From Aculops lycopersici (taxonomy: Eukaryota; Arthropoda; Arachnida; Trombidiformes; Eriophyidae), in assembly GCA_015350385.1 (NCBI GenBank), contig WNKI01000005.1, forward strand, positions 1,496,505-1,560,504: a stretch of 64,000 nucleotides of DNA, read 5' to 3'. The notes below the pieces were generated by a model that saw only the letters and a program-made list of their open reading frames with translations, was not told the DNA's origin and did no database searches. The position numbers were made by a program, and so were the translations under genes. Each line of letters begins with the position of its first letter. Position 1 is the first letter of the stretch. Positions 12,605-23,378 of this stretch are shown piece after piece.

Positions 12605-12610
12605 AATAAA
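12605..12610 (+). terminator. Polyadenylation signal of the secreted Gln/Ser-rich gene
   Basis: AATAAA lies 47 bases after the stop codon. The reverse-strand AATAAA for the convergent neighbour is at 12656-12651, so the two 3' ends nearly meet or overlap. Confidence 0.65.
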
Positions 12611-12743
12611 CGTTACGTTATGACGAGGATGATAGTGATGATAATTATAGTTTATTAGTATTCTGAGTTGCCTTCATGATCTTGTAATCTGATGATGAAC
12701 TCAAATCAGCTCTTGATTGCTCATATATCGACACAGTGTCTAT

Positions 12744-13592
12744 TTATGCGGCCGCTGCAATTGGAGCTGGAATCGGAGTTGGAGCTTGATCTTGAGTAAG
12801 AATTGGATCTAGCTGAATTTGAACCTTGTCACCGACGCTCGTCGAGAGCATGTCCATGATGATAAGCGAAAAGTATCGCACAATCTTGGTCTTGAGGCCA
12901 CCCGACAGGGCAATGATCAGTGGACCAAGGGCACCACCGGTCGTGTAAGCTTGGAGTACAGCAAAAGCTAGCTGGCGCACCTCGTTTTGGAGGAGATCTG
13001 ATAGAACTTCCCTGGTTCTAATCTTGAGAGCTTCTTTGGCCTCTGGCGACAGCGCCCATCCCATCTCGTTTTCCTTCTCAATTTTGCTTCTCTCCTCCTC
13101 CAACTCAAGCTCCCTGTCCTCCTCGCGGCTTTGGTCCTCGGTCAGAGCCTGTATTTCAGCGTTGATCTTAGATTCTTGGTCTCCGGCCACACGAAGGCAA
13201 GCATCCATTAGCTTGTTCTGGGAGCAAAGTTGCGACTCGATTTCGTCAATCTTGGCCTCGTCCACTGGCTCTTTGATGGTCGCACGGAACTTTTTGATCT
13301 CGTCAATCAAAATCTTCTGATAGGCAGCGGTTGCCTGGTCCGTGTCCTCCTCATTGATCTTGCCGGCCTTCACATCGGCCTCGTAGCGAGCGTTGATCTC
13401 GACCATGGTGGCGCGGAAAGCGGTTACGGTCTCACTCTTACTGAGGATATTTTCGTTGAACTTCTTGATCAGAAAGTCCCTGGCCATTTCAAGTAAGTTA
13501 CTGGGGGCGGCCTCGCTTCCGGTATTACCATTGAAGCTTAGCACGCAAACAAGCGCTAAAGCGAGAGAACAGGCGGCCAGTGAGAACTTCAT
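12744..13592 (-). CDS. Unrecognised secreted helical protein, single exon
   Basis: A 282-residue product with a clear signal peptide (about residues 1-28, LAACSLALALVCVLSF core) ending near an Ala-rich cleavage site. The mature part is predominantly charged and helical. It contains two cysteines close together (CSQNKLMDAC), a Glu/Lys-rich coiled-coil-like segment near residues 150-180, and a hydrophobic C-terminal third (LAFAVLQAYTTGGALGPLIIAL). The end is rich in Pro and Ala. An ATAATAAAA box near 13637-13648 on the reverse strand could be the TATA element. A decayed copy lies upstream at about 14093-14612, so this is a small family that has duplicated in tandem. No known function is recognised; the protein is likely exported. 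Confidence 0.8.
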   Translation of the reverse strand: MKFSLAACSLALALVCVLSFNGNTGSEAAPSNLLEMARDFLIKKFNENILSKSETVTAFRATMVEINARYEADVKAGKINEEDTDQATAAYQKILIDEIKKFRATIKEPVDEAKIDEIESQLCSQNKLMDACLRVAGDQESKINAEIQALTEDQSREEDRELELEEERSKIEKENEMGWALSPEAKEALKIRTREVLSDLLQNEVRQLAFAVLQAYTTGGALGPLIIALSGGLKTKIVRYFSLIIMDMLSTSVGDKVQIQLDPILTQDQAPTPIPAPIAAAA

Positions 13593-14092
13593 TTTGGGTC
13601 TTCTTCGTAGTTCTGGTTTTTCCCGGTGGATACTTGGTTTTTATTATGTCTTTTTTACAATTATTTTATCTATTGTGGCAGGCTAAGCCAGAGTCGAGTG
13701 GTATGTGTCAATGCTAAAATCTATGAGTCTCATTCCTCGCAAAACTCTCGGCGGCAAAGAATCTATTTTTAGCCGGGGCATAGCTACTTGAACGAGACAA
13801 TGGACACCAGTCAGCGGTTAGCTCGCGAGGTCGCAGGCAGCCGCCAGCTGAGTATATGTTGACAAGAGTAGGTGTAGGCATCGTGATCAACACTGGCTTC
13901 GACATCAGATTGTTCTCGTTTTCTCGTCACTCAATACCCATGAGAGTATAAAGAATATTCTCTTCCAGCTTTTCTGCGGTGATGTCCGTGACTCTTGATA
14001 CTTTTCGCTCGTCGCTAGCGCTCGGTTACTTTCCACCGATTCAGCAACAAGTGGTTGCGCTTGGAATGAGTTGTCAAGTTTTTGCCAAACAA
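13593..14092. other. Intergenic DNA between secreted gene and its pseudogene
   Basis: The first 100 bases hold the likely promoter of the reverse-strand secreted gene. Nothing else coding is supportable. Confidence 0.5.
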
Positions 14093-14612
14093 CTACACGA
14101 TTGTTGCCATGGAATATTTGGCTAACTTGACCTTGATTGTGGCAACGAAAGTCCAGAAGACTGGACCAAAGGCGCCGCCCTCGGCATAGGTCTTCCTGGA
14201 GTTCAAAGCCAAACGACGGATCTTGTTTCTTAACAAGTCGCTCGGGAGAGGTCTTTGTTTCTTTCTTGTGATAACCTCATACCCTTTTCGAATGAACCGG
14301 CATCCATATCAGCTTCAACTTGCACAATAATGGCCGGTAAGTCTCTTTTACTCCTACTCAAGCTCCTAGTCCTCCTCAACACCGAGGGCTTGGTTGTGGT
14401 CGTTGTTTCTTTGGCAAACATGGAATCCTTTGAGCTTGAGCCTAAAGTTTCCCCTCGAGATCTTCTACCGACTGGCCGTCGGTATTCCGATGAGCCAGGT
14501 CCTCTTTAATCTTCAAAATCATATCAATGGCAATCTTATGGTAAAGGGTCCCATTGTATCGCCGTGTCTCCATATTTGTTGGCTACGTTGCAAATTGAGA
14601 CTTGAGTCACCT
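14093..14612 (-). pseudogene. Decayed paralogue of the secreted helical protein
   Basis: Reverse-strand translation in shifting frames gives segments collinear with the intact gene at 12744-13592. They include a YHKIAIDMILKI-like piece matching YQKILIDEIKKF, then DGQSVEDLEGKL matching DEAKIDEIESQL. Further on, SDLLRNKIRRLAL matches SDLLQNEVRQLAF and YAEGGAFGP matches YTTGGALGP. Lastly, KVKLAKYSMATIV matches KTKIVRYFSLIIM. Matches occur in order from about 14612 down to 14096, but separate segments need different frames. In-frame stops follow EGKL and MATIV (TAG at 14095-14093). The signal-peptide part is not found. It is a non-functional tandem duplicate, possibly overlapping the 3' UTR of the scramblase gene. 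Confidence 0.75.
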
Positions 14613-14622
14613 AGTTGTACAG

Positions 14623-15725
14623 TCAAACCATGTACAGTTCGTACTGTTAGATTGGTGAGGTTTGGGGGTGAGAGAAAATTTTTATATTATCAATTAGATT
14701 TGAGTCCCTTGGTCTTCGGGTGTTGTAATGATTCAAGAGTAATGTATACTTACGACATAGAGCATCGCAGCAAAGCAGAGAGCCTTTATGTCAGCGTCAA
14801 GTGTAGTGTCGAAGGTAACTGATAGTGCCTTACGAACGGTCAGCAAATCTTGGCCTAGGCCAAGGTGGTGGCAAACGATGGTGCCAACGTCCCTACCATC
14901 GGAAGTCTTGATGCTACAAACAGTGTTAGTATCCAGCATACTTGCTGGCTCGAAAAAGTTACGACCAGTAATCTCGAGTACCTTCCTGTCGAAGCTATCC
15001 TTTACCTTGATGCGAAATCGAGTATCGGCAACTCGATAGAGAACTCCAACTAGCTGCCGACTTGGTGTTGAGACCATGAATCTTGAAGACTTCATCCAAC
15101 CACAGAATGACAGGTTCAATTCTCGGTCAATTCTTAGGATTTCCCTTGAACAGGGGTCTTTGACTGAAATTTGAAAACTCTCGCCACACGAGCACGTGTT
15201 TTTGCAAATAAAGTCCTGCCTTTCCTCCAGCTTGAAGACAACTTTGTCTGAACAGTCGTAGGCATCATATTGGTGCTCGCTGCTGAGATTCAAGGTGCAA
15301 CACGGATGTCTATACTTGAAGTCGATCTTGATGGATCCAAGTTCAGCGAATGAATAACGGTAAGCTAAATCATCTACCAGAGTAATGGGAATATTCCCGC
15401 GAGGAGATTCGATCAGGCTTATCGGTTGTTGCTGGACTCGGTCACCGCCTGAGCTTGCAGAAGACTGGTTCAGTTTAACAGGTTGACGCGCCAGTACGTA
15501 GAAACTGGTGCTGGCAATTGGGTAGATTTCGGGCGTTGGAAAGACTCCACCCCTGGAGTCTGCGAGCTCAATGGTGGGATAGATGCTGGCAGATATCTGG
15601 CTTCTATTTTGATTCACTTGTGGTGGGTTCAATATGGAGTAGATCTCAGATCTTGGTGGCGCGCTAGGCTCCGGTTTGTTGCTGCATCCACGAACCACAT
15701 TGGAGGTGTTGACTTGACGCGACAT
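14623..15725 (-). CDS. Phospholipid scramblase family protein
   Basis: Exon 1 is 15725-14754 (324 codons). It ends exactly at a GTAAGT donor. Exon 2 is 14643-14623 after a CTAACAG acceptor and adds only YELYMV and a stop (110-bp intron, phase 0). Residues 1-100 are Pro/Ser/Gln-rich, as in scramblases. The scramblase core follows from about residue 105: a Cys-containing PCCTL segment, an ICKNTCSC cluster, an ISVKDPCSREILRIDREL strand, and FRIKVKDSFDRKVLEITG. The C-terminal LDADIKALCFAAMLYV aligns with the family's final membrane helix. Scramblases move phospholipids between bilayer leaflets. The acidic calcium loop before the last helix seems shortened. The six-codon last exon is inferred from splice signals and family fit. 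Confidence 0.75.
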
Positions 15726-16854
15726 CTTGGCCTGGTGTTTCGAGTTGGATGAATTTTTTTAATTTGTGTTGCAGGTACTAAAGATAAATGTAAAATGGCG
15801 GGTGTGTTGTGACTGTCAATATTTAAATGATTTTGAAAATTAAGTAAAGAGGCAAATTCGGGATGGAAGTAATGCAGATAGTCAATAGAATCAGGCGCCT
15901 TTGTAGGCGCCGGCGGCCGGCGACACTCGTGGCCGGTGCAATGGGAGGTGTTGCGCATTTAGAAGGAATTTGTAACGAGTTTGTCTTGTGTGTTGCAGAT
16001 GCAGACGGTAAACAAAGAGAAAGAGAATCTTCAATCGAGGACTTTAGCGTGGACGATACAATTACACTTTTCACAATCCAGAGCTGACGCCTGAGCTAAC
16101 CCATCCTGCAGGCGCAGGAATTTGCAATGCTACTCTTGCGTCTCTATCGTGCTACCTGTTGTTGCTTCGCCTCATTCCGGATCGAAATTTTATTGTTGGT
16201 CATGCTCGATATAACCGCTTTCTTGACGGCAAAACTGACAATCGATACAACAGCCATTGAGGGGAGGGGGCAACTATCTCGCCAGATAATATAGTTGCGG
16301 AAATAAGCACATGCGTGGCACTACCAATGCCACCTGAAGTTTTAATTTCGTTGACTCGTGATGGCGAAAGATTTTCCATTCGAGAAGTTGAGTTGAAAAT
16401 TAGAAAGGCGCGCGATTGGTGAGTGTGAGTCACCTAGCTACGCGATGCCCTAGGCGCCGTCTGTGTTCAACAGTGCGTTGTCGAGTTTTCCCTCACTCTC
16501 TAGCACAGTTAATTTCCACCTCTTATCATCCATCATTTTACTATGCAGCAAATCGAGATCCTCACAATCTTGTTGTTGGAATCTATTCTGTAACCTGTTG
16601 GTAAGGTTGAACGCATTGAAAGATGACATCGACCGGAATCAGAGTAATACTATATTTTCAGACGTAGAAATGATGTTTTGCGGGTGGTCGCGGGGTTTAT
16701 TGGGCTTGAGAGGATGATTCTGGTAACGGTGTTTACTTGTGGCGTTGTTGGTGGTTATTATGGTAGTGATGGTAATCGCCCTTGTTGTTTGCTTATACTA
16801 ATTGCATGAATGTCACCGACATGCGCACAAAAAGGTAATTAGCAGAATGTATCA
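15726..16854. other. Intergenic DNA between scramblase 5' end and exportin-1 3' end
   Basis: No gene is supportable. A GC-rich patch with repeated GGCGCC words lies at about 15894-15945. Reverse-strand AATAAA near 16700 may end the exportin-1 transcript. Confidence 0.5.
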
Positions 16855-19800
16855 TCAGTCCTGCATCTCCTCTGGGATATCGTGAGGATTCAGGATACCG
16901 GGAACCATCATTTGCTGTCTACGTTTCTCCTCCTCGTGCTGCTTCAATAGTAGCTCCCTCTCGGCGAGGAAAAGATCACTATCGTCAGCGCCGGAGAACT
17001 CACGAATTTGAACGAGAAAGTCTCTTAGATGGTCCTTGAATGCGGAAATATCTTGATTCAAGTCGAAAAATCCTCTCACTGTTATTTCAATCTGGGCATC
17101 AGTTAGATGAGAATACACGCCTTTGAGGAGATCTTTGACGTACTGTTTGACAAAATCAATGTTTGTTTGGTTCGTTTGCAATTGCGTCTGACTCAATGGT
17201 ACACGTATCTTGCCTGATTCAATGATGGCAAATATGTAAGCAAGGACAGTTGTTTGTTGCACAAGGCTAGCCGTTAGCGATGGGTCAGTTATGACACTAA
17301 ATAGGTGTCGTAAAAGTTCTATACAATATGTTTGGTAGAATGTTTGCATGGCTTCATCGTTTTCAGCGATTTTTTGTAATAGTGTATATAGTGTCTGGTG
17401 ACCAATATCGGCCACGTTTCGCATTGTGTGCTTGATTGACCATATGATTGCGTCTAATACTAGCTTGAATTGAGGTTGAGGCAACGCTAGTATGGCGGGA
17501 AAGCAGTTCTTAACGAGTTGGTACAAGAGATTATAGAAGCTTATCCTGTGTTCGGGGTATTCTTCAAAATTAATTTGTATCATTCCTATGGTGCATTCAA
17601 ACACCGCATTATAGATAGCTGGTACATATTCTAGGAAGTTTTTCTGTCGTAAAGGGGTAAAAGAATGGTTAGGTGAGTGTATTGTTCAAGAACATCATTA
17701 GATAATCCCAGTTTTGACTACTTACATTCAACTTGTCAACTATGATCGACATGGTAGACAGAATCTCTGGTTCTCTGGCTGAGGGGACGGCACATTCTTT
17801 GTAATCAATCAATACCGCCTCAAGTAATGGTGGAATAAAGTTTGTCAGAACCATGGTGTTATTTTGAGATTGGCTGATCCACAGGCCAACTAGCTTGAGT
17901 ATTTCCTTCTTGACTAATCGCATCGACCTAATAACCGGCTGGTTGGTTATAGCCTCGCCATTTGTTGCGATTGCCGCTGTTATATTTAAGCTCATGACCT
18001 TATAAACTTGAATCATATCTAGGAATATTGATTTCAATTGTATCATGTAGGCGTGTCCTAGAGATTTGCAAGCACGAATGTTGATTTTGAGAATGCTAGC
18101 CAACTGTCTTACGGCCGCCGGATCCTTAAGCACCTCGACATTCTTTTGGGCTTGCTGGACAACACCATCCCATACTCCATTTGGCAAGCTCATGTACTTC
18201 TTGACCAGTTGCTCCAGAATTTGTTCATCAGTCTGGGCGGAGATCATACAACCGACAGCTTCGTAAAATGTTTGTACTTGCTGGGGCTGAAGAGAGCAGA
18301 TAATGTTGTCGATGTTTGCCAATATCTCCTCAATAAAAGGGGTGGGTTCGCCTACCTGGAGTGTGACAAAGTGTCGGCGACATTTCTGAGCAATCTTGAT
18401 AAAAGTATCGCAGGCCATATCCTGAACTCCGTCGTGGGTCTCATGCATAAACTCGAACAACTTGTTGACAACAGTCTTCAGAAACTTCCAATGGGCTCTT
18501 AGGAAGCGTGGATACTGACCAACGACATACATGATATTTGCAGCGATTATAGCTTTGTTGTCTTTACCCCGCTTCTTCTCACATAGACCCAATAGATCTT
18601 TGATTACAATAACTAGAAACCGGCGTTCATCTTCCTCGCTCATGGCACCACTGATTGAGCCGATGGCCCAGCAAAGAGTGTTCAAAGATTTCCACGACCA
18701 CTCGGAATCGTTCACCTGGTTTGCTAGTTTGTTGGTCATGATTCGCTCTGTATCTGCACAATCCAAGTGAGTTAAATATACGAGAGTTTCTCTCATGTTT
18801 TTATATAATGTGATTGAGTCGGTATCTCTCATAAATTCTCTAACAACTTCACCTTGGTCATTTTCAACAACCAGAACTTCCTCAGGCTTCGCCATCCTAG
18901 CGATCATAATGTAGCGCAAGCTCGTAAGTATACGTGGATACATCGCTTGATCCATTGGCATACAAGGTGCTGCGTTGGTCTTCGCAACATATAAACGGTT
19001 TGCAAAAGAGTTCCAATATTCTAAACAGATCTTGAAGACTTCTACCTCGTCCACTTCTGAAATTTGTAACAAGTACTGAAGAGCCATATTTAGTGTTTGA
19101 AAACATTCGTGATTTTGTTCTAAGAAGGCGCCACGCTCTTTAAGGTAAGTACATAGGAAGAGACTAAGATTTTGGATAAATTTTTGTTCGTCATCGGTGC
19201 CCTTGGCGTAGCTATCCTTAATGACAACTGTAGGAGGTATCATGAGTCGTAATCGATCCATTGTTTGAGTGAACATCTTAAGGAATACTTGCTCTTGACC
19301 TGGTTGCTTGATGGCCGCAATTTCAGTCAAACATTGAAGTGTAACATTCCTAAACAGGGGTTCAGATAAGAATCTGCTTATTAGGGTATCAATCAAGTCA
19401 GTCTCGAATACGTAGGCTACTGGAATCCAGTTCAAGAAAGGCAATAATGTCTCAAGTGTTGAGAGTACAAGTTTTTCGTTTGTTGAGGTCTTCATGATCT
19501 CGTCACATAGGGTGTAGATCTTGGAAAATTCATGACACATGGTATCCTTGAGATACTTAGTCTTTGCTTGAGTCAGCTGGCCGCTTGAGAAGTCGAATAC
19601 CTCCTCGCTCAGTAATTTCAGGATATTTATATTATTCTGTGTCAAACTGTCATTACTCTTGCTAGCTCCAACAATGTCGCTTATAAATGTTGGCCACCTC
19701 TTCGGCCATTCACGTTTTAAAATCTGTACCAATACCATGTTCAATTTTGTCAGATAGAATTTCTCGCGCTCAACAGTTGCTGAATCGGAGGAAGTTTTGA

Positions 19801-20146
19801 TGATGAGATCGATGATGAAAGTTTTGATTCCACTAGTTTGAACTTGTGGCAATGCATTCCAGCGTGTCTTGATCAAGTTTTCTAAAATTTGCAAGGCAAA
19901 ATATTTGGTCTCCTGATTCTTCGAATATTGTAAGATGGCATCGACTTTCATCCAGGAGTCAGGATTTTCCTTGAGTTGTGTCAATACAGATTGGGCAACC
20001 TTTTGTTGATTTGAATCTCCAGCATACATAGCCTTCACGACATTATCCAATAAGTTGATATCTAGTCGTTGATTCATATCCAACAGGCTCTTACCTGCCT
20101 CCTCCAGGGCAGAGGCGCTGTGATTCATGATTCCTGTTGATGACAT
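16855..20146 (-). CDS. XPO1: Exportin-1 (CRM1), nuclear export receptor
   Basis: Exon 1 is 20146-17726 (807 codons) and exon 2 is 17643-16855. An 82-bp GTAAGT...CGACAG intron separates them in phase 0, giving 1069 residues; human exportin-1 has about 1071. Near-identical family blocks include LDINLLDNVV at the N-terminus, WPTFISDIVGAS, EEVFDFSSGQ, RMAKPEEVLVVENDQGEVVREFM, RAHWKFLKTVVNKLFEFMHET and the C-terminal NPHDIPEEM. The protein binds leucine-rich export signals and Ran-GTP and carries cargo out of the nucleus. The groove cysteine that reacts with leptomycin B is conserved at about residue 492 (NTLCWAIGSISGAM). Many vertebrate introns are absent: only one remains here. Confidence 0.97.
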
Positions 20147-20846
20147 TCAATGATTATTTCAATCTAGGAGGAATACAAAGAGTTTTTGATGAGGGCACTC
20201 TTAGTTCGATAAAGATATACTTGGTGTTGGAATAATGGAATCAAGATTGAATATTCTAATGAGAAATCAACTCCAACTACAATAAATATGAAAACAACTT
20301 TAGTTTTATCCAAAACGAGCCGCTTTCTCATACTCTAATGTTGTGCTCTTCGGTTGCCCATTGCTGCTGTTGCTTTTTCTGCTGGCGCTCGCCATTGCCA
20401 CAGCTCCTCTCGCGGCTCTTCATATGACGGCTATCGCTGACGCTGGGCACAGTAGCCGATCGAGTAGCAGCGGCAGCAATGGCAAATCCCAAAACACACA
20501 CATTGGCGATTTTCAGGTTGAGTTCTACGAGCGTCAATGCAGAATAGCCTATCAAGAAAACACGCGAAAAAAACTACGTCGCCTCGATTGGCGCTAAATT
20601 CGAAATATTCATCTTGATTGATCATATGATGTCCAGAACTGGACATCAGGCGCGAATGATGAAATCTAGACACTGGAAAATGTTGCGCTGAGATGCTCAA
20701 ACTTGAGCGAAGTTGAAACTACTTGATAGAAGATTTAAGAGTGAGAGTACACGACCCGCCGGGTTGACTGTTGGCGGTTTGTTTTTAGTTGTTGTGATCA
20801 CTAACAGTCTAATTAAATAACCCATTGATGGATTTACAAAATAATC
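20147..20846. other. Intergenic DNA; promoter region of exportin-1
   Basis: No gene is supportable. A 10-bp perfect inverted repeat with a 2-base loop sits at 20627-20648 (TGATGTCCAG / CTGGACATCA). A hydrophobic plus-strand frame at 20343-20597 lacks an ATG start and was rejected. Confidence 0.5.
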
Positions 20847-21359
20847 TTAACGTTGGGGAAACCATGGGTACAAAGTCTCCCTAAGCTTGTGCCTTTGTAT
20901 AGGCTTGAACCTATCGGGATGCTGCTCCCAATATTCAATGATTGCCTTGTTCCTTAAGCCCGACTTTTCATGCGAGTAATTTTGCCACTTGAGAAAGCCA
21001 AGGTACATACTTCCAGCTGTAAGTGGGAAGACAAATAGTTTTTGCCAAGGGGATACCCTCGTTATGAAATTGACTCCTTGATGAAAAATACCTCCAACGA
21101 TGCAGCTTATTACGGCAGCGTGGACCTTGCCGTAGATTGTATCCTTCACAGGATCAAATTGATCTATTTTTGTGTAGAGATCTCGGGCTGTATATGTTTT
21201 ACCCAACTTGGCTAGTCCTCTCCAACTATAATGCTCTGGGTAACCTGTCTCTGGGTCAACCTTGAATTGTTTTCTAACTTCCATAGTTTTTTCATCGACA
21301 GGAGCATCATAATACAAGATCGGGCTCATGTCCGGACCCGGAGGGTAGAAGATGACCAT
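20847..21359 (-). CDS. NDUFC2-like subunit of respiratory complex I
   Basis: A 170-residue single-exon product starting at the ATG 21359-21357. The central part is hydrophobic (about residues 78-120, two short membrane segments). It is followed by a basic, charged tail with EYWEQHPDRF and an ending in WFPQR. This matches the NDUFC2 (B14.5b) pattern of a two-helix membrane anchor, a HPEDF-like motif and a WxPxR-like end. NDUFC2 is an accessory subunit of mitochondrial NADH dehydrogenase. The N-terminal 75 residues are longer than in human NDUFC2. The gene is head-to-head with PSMC5, 483 bp apart. The assignment rests on remembered motifs and is not certain. Confidence 0.65.
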   Translation of the reverse strand: MVIFYPPGPDMSPILYYDAPVDEKTMEVRKQFKVDPETGYPEHYSWRGLAKLGKTYTARDLYTKIDQFDPVKDTIYGKVHAAVISCIVGGIFHQGVNFITRVSPWQKLFVFPLTAGSMYLGFLKWQNYSHEKSGLRNKAIIEYWEQHPDRFKPIQRHKLRETLYPWFPQR

Positions 21360-21842
21360 GATGAAATATGATTGAGAGTATCGCTAGTCAAATAAACAAT
21401 TGATGACTTGTTAGGATACCCGTTTCAAGTTAAATAAACCTGATGAGATAAACAATAATATCCATGGGGTACAACGCATGCCACGGTAAGATTTTTAGTT
21501 GTGTTTGTAAAGGACGCGAGGTTAACAGGCTTTTTGCATAGCTTTCGAATGCCACCTAACGATGAAAATCTGAACTAAATATTACTGTTACGGAACACCT
21601 TGTTCCCATGAAAGAGCAATGCACTTGGAGCCGAGTCAGCTTATATTGCGGAGCAAGCGGCTGCTGCACAAAAGAGAATTTGCGTAAATCTGCCTGCTCT
21701 TGCCTCTTCTCAGCGTGCTTCTCAATCATCTGTCCATTTTGTACTCGAAAGAAAATCCTCTATCTATTTCTTGATTCGCGACTGTCTATTTGGATTGTCA
21801 TCGAGGAAATTGGCCCCCTATGAATCAAATAATTGAATCATC
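21360..21842. promoter_or_regulatory. Shared upstream region of NDUFC2-like and PSMC5
   Basis: 483 bp separate two divergent start codons. No TATA box is obvious. A 71-residue Cys-rich plus-strand frame at 21608-21823 looks like chance. Confidence 0.4.
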
Positions 21843-23152
21843 ATGATAGATGTGGCCACTCCTCCGTCTTGTGACACCAAGGACGGACTGAAGTCTTATT
21901 ATGTGACAAAAATAGAGGAGCTACAGTTAGTAGTGACCGAGAAGACGCAAAACTTGCGTCGTCTACAAGCTCAAAGAAATGAACTCAACGCCAAAGGTAA
22001 GTCATCAAATTACTAAATAGTGATTATCACAAACTTAATCCTAGATCAATATAACTAACAAGCTTTCCCCTAATTTCATACTGCACACATGTCATAGTTC
22101 GTATGTTGCGAGAGGAGCTCCAGCAGCTCCAGGAGCAAGGATCTTACGTGGGCGAGGTAGTCAAGGCTATGGACAAGAAGAAGGTTCTCGTAAAGGTTCA
22201 CCCAGAGGGCAAATTTGTTGTAGATTTGGACAAGAATATTGACATAAAGGATATAACGCCCAACTGTCGTGTTGCCTTGAGAAACGACTCATATACCCTC
22301 CACAAGATTCTACCCAACAAGGTCGACCCTCTTGTCAGTCTCATGATGGTGGAGAAGGTTCCGGACTCCACTTATGAGATGGTCGGTGGTTTGGACAAAC
22401 AAATTAAGGAGATTAAGGAAGTCATCGAGCTACCTGTGAAGCATCCAGAGATTTTCGAGGCTCTTGGTATTGCTCAGCCGAAGGGAGTATTATTGTATGG
22501 ACCACCTGGTACTGGAAAGACTCTTCTAGCCAGAGCTGTCGCCCATCACACCGATTGTACCTTTATTAGAGTTAGCGGTTCGGAGTTAGTGCAAAAATTC
22601 ATTGGTGAGGGTTCGCGTATGGTCCGCGAATTGTTCGTCATGGCAAGAGAACATGCACCATCCATCATTTTCATGGACGAAATCGATTCCATTGGTTCTT
22701 CCAGGATTGAGTCCAATTCAGGCGGAGATTCGGAAGTCCAGCGAACCATGCTTGAGTTGTTAAATCAGCTTGACGGTTTCGAGGCTACTAAAAACATCAA
22801 AGTTATTATGGCCACCAATAGGATAGACATTCTAGACCCAGCCCTACTACGTCCAGGTCGTATTGACCGCAAGATCGAGTTCCCACCCCCGAATGAGGAT
22901 GCCAGAGCTGAGATTTTGAGAATCCACTCCAGAAAGATGAACTTAACCAGAGGCATTGATCTAAAGAAAATCGCCGAGATGATGCCTGGCGCAAGTGGTG
23001 CCGAGGTCAAGGGTGTATGCACTGAGGCAGGTATGTATGCCTTGAGGGAGCGAAGAGTTCATGTTACACAGGAGGACTTTGAGATGGCTGTCGCCAAGGT
23101 TATGCAAAAGGATGCAGAGAAGAACATGTCAATCAAAAAGTTGTGGAAATAA
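21843..23152 (+). CDS. PSMC5: 26S proteasome regulatory ATPase Rpt6 (PSMC5)
   Basis: Exon 1 is 21843-21996 and exon 2 is 22098-23152, with a 101-bp phase-1 intron; the product is 402 residues (human about 406). Exon 1 supplies the coiled-coil N-terminus, with SYYVTKIEELQL and NLRRLQAQRNELNAK. The rest is nearly identical to animal Rpt6: OB-fold NCRVALRNDSYTLHKILPNK, Walker A GPPGTGKT at about residues 186-193, Walker B IIFMDEID at about 241, an arginine-finger region RPGRIDRKIEF, and the C-terminal IKKLWK. It unfolds ubiquitinated proteins as part of the hexameric base of the 19S particle. Confidence 0.97.
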
Positions 23153-23378
23153 ATCTCTCATCATCGTGAACTACCACCTCGTCACTTGATTATGACCCAA
23201 AATGTGCCTTCTTTATAATGAGGTTAACTTGACAACTAAACATAATTTTTAGCCAAAATATCTAGAGAGTGAGTTGGAACATAGATTTCGTCGCGCGCTC
23301 ACTAGATAAAGCAGCCCACAGAATCTATTCAAAACCTTAGGAAGTCAAAAGATTGTTGCTATCAACAAGTGTGTTAAT

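Noticed and set aside
20343..20597. 84-codon plus-strand frame with a hydrophobic start resembling a signal peptide
   Set aside because: It begins with GTG, not ATG, and the Leu-rich start comes from CTG/TTG runs; no other support.
21608..21823. 71-codon Cys-rich plus-strand frame
   Set aside because: No signal peptide, lies in the promoter between divergent genes, and codon pattern looks random.
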